Assembly: GCF_002575655.3 (NCBI RefSeq)
Contig: NC_053040.3
Span: 152,645,148-152,709,147, forward strand
DNA: 64,000 nucleotides
From: Aegilops tauschii subsp. strangulata
Lineage: Eukaryota > Streptophyta > Magnoliopsida > Poales > Poaceae
Reading direction: 5' to 3'
Part shown: piece by piece, positions 33,900 through 43,320 of the stretch
How positions within the stretch are numbered: the stretch's first letter is position 1
How the letters are laid out: every line of letters begins with the position of its first letter
The notes under the pieces: model-generated
What the model was told of the DNA's origin: nothing
Seen by the model: only the letters and a program-made list of their open reading frames with translations
Database searches by the model: none
Made by a program: the position numbers and the translations under genes

Positions 33900-34345
33900 G
33901 CTGATCGTATTCGAATTTAGCTTAACCCTTTGGGTGTGACCCTGATCGTATTCGAATCAGAGTCGTTAAATATTCTCATGATCACTAGGGGGCTTCCTGT
34001 TCAAACATAGGTCGTATTCGAACCAAAGAGAACATAGCTGTTGGTACCCTCTTGATCGGCACACTGCCGAGCTCACTAGGGGGCTTCTTGATCGTATTCG
34101 AATCATAGCTCAACCCCTTTTGGGAACTGACGTGGATCGTATTCGAATCAGCGTCGTTAAACAACTCTCAAGGTCATTTGGGGGCTTCCTGTTCAAACAT
34201 AGGTCGTATTCGAACCAAAGAGAACATAGCTGTCGGTACCCTTTTGATCGGCAACGCCAAAGCCACTGGAGGCTATATTATCGTATTCGAATCTTAGCTT
34301 AACCCCTTTGGGACGGTTTTATGATCGTATTCGAATCAGAAGCCT
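33900..34345 (+). repeat. Array with GATCGTATTCGAATC, ~185-bp higher period
   Basis: TCGTATTCGAA occurs eight times (about 33907, 33944, 34011, 34092, 34138, 34203, 34271, 34323). Spacing shows a ~185-190 bp unit with three motif positions per unit, plus CTAGGGGGCTTC and GGTACCC in each. Confidence 0.82.
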
Positions 34346-35099
34346 CAAAATTTTTGAAGTATCTTTTTGCAAACAGTTTTTGGATTTTATTTGAAGCTCT
34401 TTTGATCATATCTAAAGTGTATATGAGTGGTTGCTATTTAACCCGGTTTGACTTTGGATGATAAGTCGCTGTCATATGACAATCATAAACATTTGGAAGT
34501 CTCGATTTCTAAAGATTGGGTTATCACCCTTACTGCACAGGTCACATATACTGGCAGTGAAAATTCAATATCATAGGTATAATATTATTATTATAGTTAT
34601 GTTTCAAAGTTATGATTCATAACAGGCTTATCTGTGACTCCTTGTTACACATCAATGGTTATATGTGAGATATTATGACCTGCCCTGCGGTAAACCGCCA
34701 AAGGATCTTGTGATCTAATTATGTGCAGGATAAGACTACATTTGGGTGGTTACTCGCCCTGGTTTTTGACGTTAAGTCGCCAGGGCATATGTTGTTTAAA
34801 CTCTGCAGGATTTACAGAGCTATGACTTACATAAATGATTAAATTCAAGCCCATCATCAAAGATTGAAATTGGTGTCTCAAAAGGGTTATCAATTCTTGA
34901 TTTTCTCAAAAGTTATAAGCCGCCGGGTTGTACAAATTCCGGCTTACAATGGAGGCGTATTAAATCGCCATCGGCCAAGAGCCGCCGGGTATTTAAACTC
35001 CGGATTGACTTATCAACAGATGAGGTATTCAAAGTCGCTTTGGCGCAATGGCTATTATTTTATCAATGGATATGATTTATTCTACAATGGAAAAGAATA

Positions 35100-35680
35100 G
35101 TCCCGAGTCGCTGCAGGCTTACGACCCGGCACTTGGGGGCTACATTATTTAAATTGAGATCACATCAAAATATGCAAGTCCCATGTCATTGCCAGCATGC
35201 ACCATGGCACTTGGGGGCTAATGTAAAGACATTTTTTGCCCAACTTATTGAAGACCCGACTCATCCCATTGTAATGAGACGGCCCTTGGGGGCTACCAAT
35301 TGCTCCTGTCGAAAATTCAAGGTACACAAGCTTTCATCCATTATATTGAAAGATCCACTGCTTAGTTGGTAGAGTACAAAGCTCTTAACCTTGTGGACGT
35401 GGGTTCAAGCCCCATGGTGGAGATTACATCATATGATGTTATTATCAATGAATCATATACAAAGTGCGAGCTCAGTAATATCTTACTAAGCCGGCCCTTG
35501 GGGGCTACACGTTGCTGCTCAAGTTTACATGGTTATATCTACAAAGTCCCTGCTCATTATTGCATAATGACCCGGCCCTTGGGGGCTACACTGGTTGAAG
35601 TTTTTATGAGCATAAGGCAATTACAAGTCCCAGGTTGCTGTAAGCATGACAACCCGGCACTTGGGGGCTACAGGTGATAT
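35100..35680 (+). repeat. Scattered repeats of CTTGGGGGCTAC (polypurine-tract-like)
   Basis: CCCGGC(A/C)CTTGGGGGCTAC or close variants at ~35133, 35212, 35284, 35500, 35577 and 35659. The real tract before the 3' LTR (36199-36211, ACTGGGGGCTAA) has the same core, and GACTCGGGGGCTAC occurs at ~33430. Confidence 0.8.
35353..35422 (+). tRNA. tRNA-Lys(CUU)-like sequence, degenerate
   Basis: The segment reads CTTAGTTGGTAGAGT, then the anticodon loop CTCTTAA (anticodon CTT) between CAAAG and CCTTG, then GTGGGTTCAAGCCCCAT as T-arm and GGTGGAG as 3' acceptor strand. This follows nuclear plant tRNA-Lys(CUU) almost word for word. The acceptor pairs imperfectly (ATCCACT with GGTGGAG), the two-base linker after it is missing, and one anticodon-stem pair is lost. 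It is probably a tRNA pseudogene carried inside the retrotransposon and not a working tRNA. Confidence 0.72.
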
Positions 35681-36197
35681 GCATATAAGGGAGAAAAAAT
35701 CTTCAAATTCTCAGTTTGGAGTAGACCAGATTAACCCGGTGTCTGCAACAATCATGACCCGGCATCATTTATTTATAACCCGGCAATTTTGGCAATCATA
35801 AATTGGCAAGATCTACATCTTTAAGCCGGCTGAATATCAGTTGAATATTTCAAGACCAATATTTCTATTAAGTCAGAGCATTGAAGGCCGACTCAAATGG
35901 ATTATTTCTTATAATATTTCTCTACAAGAGCCAATGTCAGCAAATTGGTTATGAAGCTGGCCTATTGACCCGGATTTTTTAGAAGAAGTGCCTGGATTTT
36001 TTGCATTGGCAAGGTTTGGACATATCTGTTAAAAGAGATTTGCTATAAGATCTTGATTATGCATCCAGGAGGAAATGACAAGGACTCAAAGATGATCAGG
36101 TGCCGGTTCAGGAAAATATTTAACCCGGAGCACAACCTATCAAGTTTGTTCTTGTGTTTATTTTACAGGATCAGTTTAACATGGATAAATCCAAATT

Positions 36198-36211
36198 AAA
36201 CTGGGGGCTAA
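36198..36211 (+). other. Polypurine tract
   Basis: AAACTGGGGGCTAA immediately before the 3' LTR. The purine part primes plus-strand synthesis. Confidence 0.7.
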
Positions 36212-36819
36212 TGTCGGTGATATACCCCGCGGTATGACCCGGCCGGGAGTATGACCCGGCCGGACTTGGCGCTTCATCGTAACCCGACGGAGGATTGGCG
36301 ACTCATGAGCCTGGCGATTTAATGATGGCCCTGACGGCGGGTCAGACAGATGACAAGGGCCCAAGGCCCAGTAGGCCGGCTCATGTTATTATCGGCCGGC
36401 TTAAGACGGAAGGCATGAGGAATATTTCCTTTACGAGGAAGCAAGACCCGGACTTGTATTCAAGTTGTAAGAAAAGATAGACTAGTCCTAGTCCTATTAG
36501 GACTCCACATGTAACCCGCCCCTCTAACTTATATAAGGAGGGACAGGGCTCCCCAAGAGGGACAAGGGACAAAAAACAATCTCTAGGGCTAGACACCGAG
36601 AGCCGGTTCCCGGCGACTCTCCCGTGATCATAATGAGACCTAGCCTCAAACAGCATGTAGGGTTGTTACCGGATGATGTTTCCCGGGGCCCGAAGCTGTC
36701 TAAATCCTTTGTCGTCCGTCTCTCGATTCCGATCAACCCCTCTCAAGCTACCGCATAGATGCGTTGGCCTCACGACTAAGTCCTCACACTAGGACATCTG
36801 CCGTGACAATTCCACGACA
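36212..36819 (+). repeat. 3' LTR
   Basis: 608 bp, TGTCGGTGATATACC to CCACGACA, followed by ACAGC. Nine substitutions from the 5' LTR, most of them in the first 200 bases. Confidence 0.93.
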
Positions 36820-36824
36820 ACAGC

Positions 36825-37690
36825 CAACAAAGGCATTTTGAAAAAATAGCTGCCACTTTAATATCTCAAATGTTTGTATAATTCAAACCGTGTGCGTTCT
36901 GCTAACCATTCACGTGACGCCATGTGTCTTGGTTTTAATGGCTGTAGTAGGTGCCGTGCGGACAACTGCTTGACCTTGATTGAACAAGAGGCGTGCGAGC
37001 GCAGTCTGGTGCGCAGGCTGACCGATAGGCGTGCAAGCTGTCCTCCAATGCGTAGGCCCTTTGACTTCCATGGCCGCCCGCCTTCCTCTCCGTGCGCACG
37101 CCCCCCTCAGCGACATGGGACGCCACCGTCGAACGCTACCTCTCAGCGCCCCTAGCTGCCGTCCTCCCACGCCCCGCCCGTCGACCCCGGGACGGCATGA
37201 TGCAAAGTGAGAGCAGGATTTGTGCATCTCTTCAACGCAAACGGTTCTTTTGGATGACCCGTGTGCAACCACTTACAAACAATTTGGTGCGATTTGCATG
37301 TATCATATTGGGTATGTTGCCATTTGTCAAACTGGAAAGATTGACATTTGTTGATCTAGTAACATTGCCATTTGTCAACCTTATAACACTGCGATTTGTC
37401 AAAATATAAAGCTAAAAATCACTAGCAGTATCTAATTTTTGCAACTAAAATTCAGTAATTAAGCATAGATTTAATTCATAGATTAAGCAGTCATTCTTAA
37501 TTTATAGAAATAGTTTAACTCGACAGCTGAACCGACCAAACTTTTCCCCAATTGTTGCCAACCAAGTACTGAAATAGCTAGTTCAACTATATATACTAGC
37601 TAATTTTAAGTACGTTGTACAGTTCCACCACATCTACAGTCAGATGAACTGAACAAAATAGACCCTAAATACTACTACTACTGCGAAGGA
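36825..37690. other. CACTA B interior; no firm gene
   Basis: Begins with the marker AACAAAGGCATTTTGAAA that also follows array A (22490). It has CACTA motif forms (AAACCGTGTGCG), a GC-rich short repeat at 36965-37050, and four ~24-bp units with CCATTTGTCAA at 37318-37400. Open frames across 36910-37272 look compositional. Confidence 0.45.
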
Positions 37691-37824
37691 GCTTTGTACT
37701 ACTTCCGGTTCCGGCTGCCTCTCCTCTGCCGAGCGTGCTTAGTAAGAGGCAGAGGAGGAGGAGCCTACCGACGAGCTGGGCAACCCCAATACGGTGCCTG
37801 CCGCTGTTGCAGCTTCAGTGATGC

Positions 37825-38502
37825 TCACCTCAAACGCCCTCTGCCGCTCCAGACGACCCCTCTCGAAGCGGTGGTTCTCCTTGTAGATCTCCTGATTCCT
37901 TGCTCTGAGGCGGTGTGTGCTGCGGCCACGGCGGCGGTAAGGCTCTTTGCGTGCTCGAGGAGGCGCTCCTCCTGCTCCCGTAGGAACTCGGTGCAGCGCG
38001 CAAGGTCGCTGACGCACGTGTGGGCATCCACCTCCGTCTCCCACCTTCAAGCGGTGGTGGCGGAGCGGGTGATGACCTCGGCGGTTGATGGTGGCCTGGA
38101 GGGCACGGCGGCCGATGATGGGGTGGCGGCCACGACCACCACCTCCCGCCCTCGGGCCGCGGTGGCGGAGCGGGTGATGGCCACGGTGGCCGACAGTGGG
38201 GTGGCGGCCACGACGGCCATCTCCCGCCTTCGGGCCGCGGCGGCAGAGCAGGCGATGGCCCTGGCTTTCAACGGTGGTGTGGCGGCAACGGCGGCTGACA
38301 ACAGCTACCGATGGGCACCGGCGGCGGAGTGTGTGGTGGGTGTTCCGCGCACACCCAACAGGGATGCCACGCGCACTACACTACGCCGGGGACTGCGCCG
38401 CCGCCGCGGTGTAGCCTCCCAGCTGGAGCTGTCCTCTGATGACGACGGAGTGGCTGAGCGACGACGATGTACCGGTGACATTGGCGATTGTGTGAGAAGC
38501 AT
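37825..38502 (-). pseudogene. Captured gene with coiled-coil C-terminus, broken
   Basis: One minus-strand frame runs from ATG 38502 to 37825 with only two stops, near 38304 and 38046. It starts with a basic serine/arginine segment and continues with two or three ~87-bp alanine/valine-rich repeats (VVAATPLSATVAITRSATAA and variants). It ends with a likely helical domain (VSDLARCTEFLREQEERLLE, EHAKSLTAAVAAAHTA). A TATA box lies ~65 nt upstream, nearly the same as that of the 23114-23726 cassette. A plus-strand frame of 353 codons over the same bases is a compositional shadow. Family unknown. Confidence 0.45.
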
Positions 38503-38562
38503 ACGAGATAAGCTACAGAGAGGGAGGGGAAAATGCGACGCAGGACTCGCCGACCGTGAGGG

Positions 38563-38571
38563 TTTTTATAG
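38563..38571 (-). promoter_or_regulatory. TATA box of captured gene
   Basis: CTATAAAAA on the minus strand in GCTATAAAAACCC, shared with 23805-23812. GGCGGGAAG and GCGCGGGAAC (E2F-like) lie 50-70 bp further upstream at ~38619-38637. Confidence 0.55.
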
Positions 38572-38779
38572 CAGGCCGGTAAGCATTGGGATTTTGGGGG
38601 ATTTCACCGAGTCGGGCGGGAAGCTTGCGCGGGAACATGCGAGGTTGCACGGGAACGGGCTCACCGACGATCCATTGGCGCCACCGTTTGGCCAAAAGAA
38701 CGCCTCCGCGCGCTGCGCAAGCTTGCGCTATAAGCCGTCTGCGGCAGCGGGGTGACAAGACGTGCGAGAGGAGGACGAA

Positions 38780-39390
38780 AGACCACGTACACACACGGAT
38801 AATATAAAATGTTTGCGATTTAATTACCTACTATACCCCGTCCGGGTTCATAAGTATGATTTAACTAATAAAATATGAATGCATGTCGCCAAAGATTATA
38901 TAGTTGGATTCGTATTTGAACATAGTTTCTAATTATATAATTTTTATAACATGCATTAATATTTTGTGGATTAATTTTGAGGGCAAAGTATGGCACATAA
39001 TATAAATTAAAGGGGACTATAGACTAGATGGAGGTGGTAGCACACAGTCGCTCTCTACGCAGCGACGCAACTGTCGGCCGGCTTGTAGGCGACCATTTCC
39101 TGCGTGTTCAACTGCTCTATGCGTGTGGTTGCTTGCGGTTCAGGCGGCCGCGGCGCGCTCTGCTCGCGTCCTGCCGCGCGCGCTCTGCTCTCGCGTCCCT
39201 TCGGGTGCTCTGCCCTCATCCCTCCACACGCGCGGCCAGTGTTTGGGGCCGGCGCACGATCACGCACGTTCGTGTGCATGCGGTTGCGCCGGGGGCGGCG
39301 CGACGATGCAGTTACCCGCTGCAAAAACTGCCATGCGGATGCCCAGAGAATCCAGGCCGCCCAGCCCCCATTTATTCCTGCGGCCATTTA
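38780..39390. other. CACTA motif, AT-rich spacer, GC-rich block
   Basis: ACACACGGATAA and TTTGCGATTTAAT near 38795-38825 are CACTA motif forms. 39120-39210 is GC-rich and shares GGCGGCCGCGGCGCGCTC with 23960-23990 in segment A. No convincing gene. Confidence 0.45.
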
Positions 39391-39392
39391 CC

Positions 39393-39400
39393 TTATATCT
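39393..39400 (+). promoter_or_regulatory. Possible TATA box of exonuclease gene
   Basis: TTATATCT ~70 nt upstream of the ATG at 39468, at the edge of a GC-rich block. Confidence 0.4.
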
Positions 39401-39467
39401 CTCGCGTCACACGACACAATAAACGCACCCACGACAACACATACAGAGAGGACATCCAACGGTTTCA

Positions 39468-40208
39468 ATGGCGCTCCTGGCTCCAATGGCGCTCGGAGCG
39501 GCCGACGACAACAACGGCGGGTAGTTCACCACGCATCACGTAGTGGACACCCACATGAGGGGGAAGGCCCTCTCGGTGGTGTACATGAACTATCCGGTCT
39601 CGGTGGAGAGCTCCATCCAAACTATGGAGCAGTTCCTTGCCGAGGACAAGTACCGAGTGGTCGGCTTCGACCTCGAGTACACCATTGGTCGTGCCGGGCA
39701 TGATCAGAAGGTTGTCGTCGCCCAGTTATGCATGCGACATGACGTCCTCGTCTACCACTACCACCTTGCCACAAGGCCTTGCGAGCGTTTCTCTAGGTTT
39801 ATCAACAGCTCCGACTACAGTTTCACTACGGTGGACACCACCAACGATCTAAAAGAGCTCAAGTTTCCGGCCTTGAAATGCCCGAATCTTGTCAACATCC
39901 AGCACCACTACAAGGTCTGGGGGAGCGACAACAACAAACTGAACTCCCTGGTTGACCTCGCCTCAGCCATCATCGACCCCTACTACACGAAGATGAAGGA
40001 AGAGAGCAAGAAGGACAAGAACGCCTGGCACAGTGTTTGGCATGAGAGACTGGATGAAGAACATGTCAAGTACGCGGCCAACGACGCGTACACAAGCTAT
40101 GAGATGTACAAGAAGATCGTTGGCATGAGGAACTGTCTTCTTCCTGCCCCACACGAGGGATCAAGCCACATAGCAGTGGCGGGAGCGTCACAAGAAGTAG
40201 ATGACTAG
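39468..40208 (+). pseudogene. Werner-type 3'-5' exonuclease (DEDDy), early stop
   Basis: From the ATG at 39468 one frame runs to a TAG at 40206-40208, interrupted only by a TAG at 39522-39524 (codon 19). Beyond it the DEDDy exonuclease domain is complete: VVGFDLEYT (D and E of ExoI), TNDLKEL (ExoII Asp) and YAANDAYTSYEMY (ExoIII Y..xD). WRN-like exonucleases degrade DNA or RNA 3'-5' and plants have several stand-alone ones. The next in-frame ATG, 39555, would give a 217-residue protein that keeps the whole domain, so a shortened product is possible. It is the only plus-strand cassette and lies ~130 bp from the CACTA terminal zone, suggesting capture by the transposon. Confidence 0.8.
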
Positions 40209-40306
40209 ACGATTTTTTCTCCTACTTTAGAATGCATGCAGTTGTTGATTGAGGTGTGTGCGAATGATCTGTATAGTCACTTATGTAATTGGATGTTTAT
40301 TTCAGT

Positions 40307-40324
40307 TATATATATATATATATA
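40307..40324. repeat. (TA)9 microsatellite
   Basis: Nine perfect TA units about 100 bp after the exonuclease stop codon. Confidence 0.9.
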
Positions 40325-40334
40325 CATGTTATTC

Positions 40335-40772
40335 TACTGTAGACATAGCAAATCACACGGCTTATTAGCAGCAATCGTCTGTGTTATTATTGGTCTTCGC
40401 ACACATTTCTGATTACGGACCTATTTGTCGTGTATCACACACATCTTGTTCAGTTCAACCGTTTCCATTGTGTTGCCTAATCACACACAGTTCATCCTAG
40501 TGAACCGTATGTTGTATATCGCAGACGCCTTCATCTGGCTGCCCGTTTCTTTTGTTCCTCCTCATCCCGAACAGTTAATTGAACTGAACCGTATGCCCTG
40601 CATCGCACATGCAACTAAAATCTGAACCGTGTTTGATGCATCCGTCATCGCAAACGTTTTGCACCTTTTTTGACTGGTTTTTTACACCACCGTTTGTGAT
40701 TATGGCATCGCACACAGTTTCGTCGAAGGGTCTCTGATCGTAGTGTCGTGTTTGGCCCATCCTGAAGTAGTG
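40335..40772. repeat. CACTA right terminus B
   Basis: Motif zone (AATCACACGG, ATCGCACATGC, ATCGCAAACG, CATCGCACACAG) ending in CCTGAAGTAGTG. The last 200 bases match the end of segment A with few changes. Next bases CAT. Confidence 0.78.
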
Positions 40773-41831
40773 CATGTGCTCGTCCAGAGACACAAAATTG
40801 TCACCGGGATCCCCAAACAGTTGTTTATAATAATTACAGATATAAAATTTTAGGTTCTCGTGTCCTACAGTTGTACCGTCATCCTGCTCAAGCTGGAAAT
40901 TTTTCTTCTTTTTGTGTTTTCCATTTGCAATCATATGGAAAAACTGGGTATTGTCGTCCCCTTGGACGATCTGCCGCACTTTAGCTCTAAGTGCCCATTT
41001 CATCTGTTCTTTTCTGAGAAGCTCTCACAATCTCTACTCAGCCTCCGTTTTAGATGCCCGTTCATCTACATATAATAAAATGGATTCGGCCTTTAGATCA
41101 AGTTCATTTATAAGGTCTATAAACCTATCCTTTTCAACCTTATAAATTCTACTTTCATTTTAGCCCAGTTCCTCAGAACTACTTCAGGTGCCTAATCTTA
41201 TTTTTGCCATCGCTCAGTAAGCGACCTCCCTCCTATGGCCTTAGCCCATTCCGGGCAATTAGATCAATGAAGCCCTTTCTGTCAAACCATGCTAGTTCGA
41301 AAGAAAAGACTTTCTTATTTCCCGCATGTGTCGCTTCCCCAAAGTCAACAAGCTGCAGGGTGTGATTGGAAATTCCTCTCTGTAAAGCTTGTACTGTCAC
41401 CAAAGGAAACTGTTGTTCCATTCAATACTGGTGAGAAATCGATCCAACTTCTCATAAGTTGGATTCGGTAGTGTGTTTGCCCAAGTAAACTTTCTTCCTG
41501 AGAGTTCTATCTCTCTCAGGTCTAGACGTTTGATGACAGTGTTAAACATGAATGATCATCTCCCATCAAAGTTATTGTTATTCTTTTCGTCTCTCCTCCT
41601 AATAATGTTAAAATCACCACCAACCAGGACTAGTAATCTCTCATCCCCACAAAGACATAGAAGGTCTGCTAGGAAGTCCAGCTTTACTATGGTTGAGCGG
41701 CTCCATATACTACAACTAGGGCTCATTGGAACCCATCAACCTTCGAGCGGGTTTTGTGATTCGGGAAATATAAATATTCTGATTTATGTGGACTCACGAC
41801 AGCATTTTTCCAATCAATTAACAGTGACAGT
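40773..41831 (-). pseudogene. LINE (L1-type) fragment, endonuclease to RT start
   Basis: Minus strand. In broken frames one reads GGDFNIIRR (endonuclease core), GRKFTWAN and LDRFL, then HTLQLVDFGEATHAGNKKVF and FELAWF, and finally KWALRAKVRQIVQGDDNTQF and YYKQLFGD, the segment just before the RT palm of plant L1 LINEs. Its 3' side stops exactly at the CACTA end (40772), so the CACTA inserted into it. Its 5' side is cut by the Athila LTR at 41832. The RT and tail are missing from the window. Confidence 0.75.
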
Positions 41832-43245
41832 TGATACGTCTCCGTCGTATCTACTTTTCCGAACGCTTTTCCTCTTGTTTTGGCCTCTAATTTGCATGAT
41901 TTGAATGAAACTAACCCGGACTGACGCTGTTTTCAGCAGAACTACCATGGTGTTGTTTTTTGTGCAGAAATAAAATTTCTCAGATTGGAACGAAAATTTG
42001 TGTGGATTTTTTATATAATAAAAGAAAATTACTTGAGCCAAGAACCACCGAAGGGGGGCCCTGGGTGAGAACAACCCACCAGGGCGTGCCCCCCCCCTTC
42101 AGGCGCGCCCAGGTGGGTTGTGCCCACCTGGTGGCCCCGCAGAGCCTGAATCCAACTCCATAAATACCTATTTTTCCAAAAAAATGGGGGAGGAAGAATT
42201 ATCTCATTTCTCGATACGGAGCCGCCGCTACCTCCTATTCTTCATCGGGAGGCGAGATCTGGAGTCCGTTTTGGGCTCCGAAGAGGGGGATCTTCGATCT
42301 TCATCATTACCAACCCTCCTTCATCGCCAATTCCATGATGCTCCCCACTGTGAGTGATTAATTCCTTTGTAGGCTCGCTGGTCGGTGAGGAGTTGGATGA
42401 GATTCATCATGTAATCGAGTTATTTTTGTTAGGGCTTGATCCCTAGTATCCACTATGTTCTGAGATTGATGTTGATATGACTTTGCCATGATTAATGCTT
42501 GTCACTTTGGGCCCGGGTGCCATGATTTCAGATCTGAACCGTTTATGTTATCACCATTATATCTATGTTCTAGATCCGATCTTGCAAATTATATTTTCCT
42601 ATTAGGTGTTATGATCCGTAAACCCCGGAGTGAAAGTATTCGGGATACTTTCCAATGATGACCGCAGTTTGGGGAGTTCATGTATTCACTATGTGTTAAT
42701 GCTTTGTTCCAGTTCCCTATTAAAAGAAGGCCTTAATATCCCTTTGTTTCCATATGGACCCCGCTGCCACGGGAGGGTAGGACAAAAGATGTCATGCAAG
42801 TTCTTTCCATAAGCACGTATGACTATTTACGGAATACATGCCTACATTGTATTTATGAACTGGAGCTAGTGCCGTATCGGCCTAGGTTATGACTGTTATA
42901 TGATGAATATCATCCAACGATTACAACGATCCAATGCCTACGAATTTCTCTTATATTGTTATTACTAAGTTACTACTGCTATTTTTATTGTTACACTTGC
43001 TACAAAAATCATTGTTATCACTATTACCGTTACTATTGTTGTTGCTACTACTATCAAAACTATCATACTACTTTGCTACTGATCACTTTGCTGGAGATAA
43101 TTAATCTCCAGGTGTCGTTGAATTGACAACTCAGCTGCTAATACTTGCAAACATTCTTTGGTTCCCCTTGTGTCGAATCAATAAATTTGGGTTGAATACT
43201 CTACCCTTGAAAACTGTTGCGATCCCCTATACATGTGGGTTATCA
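41832..43245 (+). repeat. 5' LTR of an Athila-lineage gypsy
   Basis: 1414 bp from TGATACGTCTCCGTCG to ATGTGGGTTATCA, followed after a short gap by a tRNA-Asp-type primer site. This is the LTR style of the Sabrina/Fatima group in Triticeae. Its gag is the frame at 53126-54556, now separated by the LARD insertion. A perfect hairpin (CCAGGTGGG, loop TTGTG, CCCACCTGG) lies at 42109-42131. Confidence 0.8.
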
Positions 43246-43256
43246 AGACATTTTTC

Positions 43257-43274
43257 TGGCGTCGTTGCCGTGGA
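43257..43274 (+). other. Primer binding site of Athila element
   Basis: TGGCGTCGTTGCCGTGGA, two changes from the standard TGGCGCCGTTGCCGGGGA complementary to tRNA-Asp. The leader continues only to ~43320. Confidence 0.8.
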
Positions 43275-43320
43275 GCATAGCTATATTTGTTGAGTCACTG
43301 ATTATTATCAATTTATCACA

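Larger units (their letters stand above)
30103..36824 (+). mobile_element. Complete non-autonomous gypsy-type LTR retrotransposon
   Basis: Two 608-bp LTRs (30108-30715 and 36212-36819) flanked by the 5-bp duplication ACAGC (30103-30107 and 36820-36824). It has a primer site at 30718 and a polypurine tract before the 3' LTR. The 5.5 kb interior has no gag or pol. It contains a GC-rich leader, several tandem arrays, many GGGGGCTA motifs and a tRNA-Lys-like sequence. I count 9 differences between the LTRs (about 1.5%), so insertion was recent (about half a million years at the rate often used for grasses). The primer site and LTR end match the Tat-type element at 1-5797, which could be the kind of autonomous partner that mobilises it. 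Confidence 0.93.
25652..40772. mobile_element. CACTA-derived segment B with nested gypsy
   Basis: Ends at 40772 with CACTACTTCAGG (minus strand) and carries the same terminal motif zone as segment A. From the ~500-bp array on (27740), it follows the order of segment A: array, GAGAAGGCGCAC marker, GC-rich short repeat, gene cassettes, terminus. Cassettes are at 26127-26348, 26901-27480, 37825-38502 and 39468-40208. It has no transposase. I could not find a left terminus, so whether 25652-27600 belongs to the same element is inferred from continuous CACTA-like content. Confidence 0.6.

Noticed and set aside
37694..38755. 353-codon plus-strand frame
   Set aside because: Shadow of GC-rich, internally repeated sequence. 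The minus strand has the TATA box and the more protein-like frame.
39028..39703. Frames of 99-199 codons in the GC-rich block before the exonuclease
   Set aside because: Overlapping, arginine/alanine-rich and out of frame with the exonuclease.
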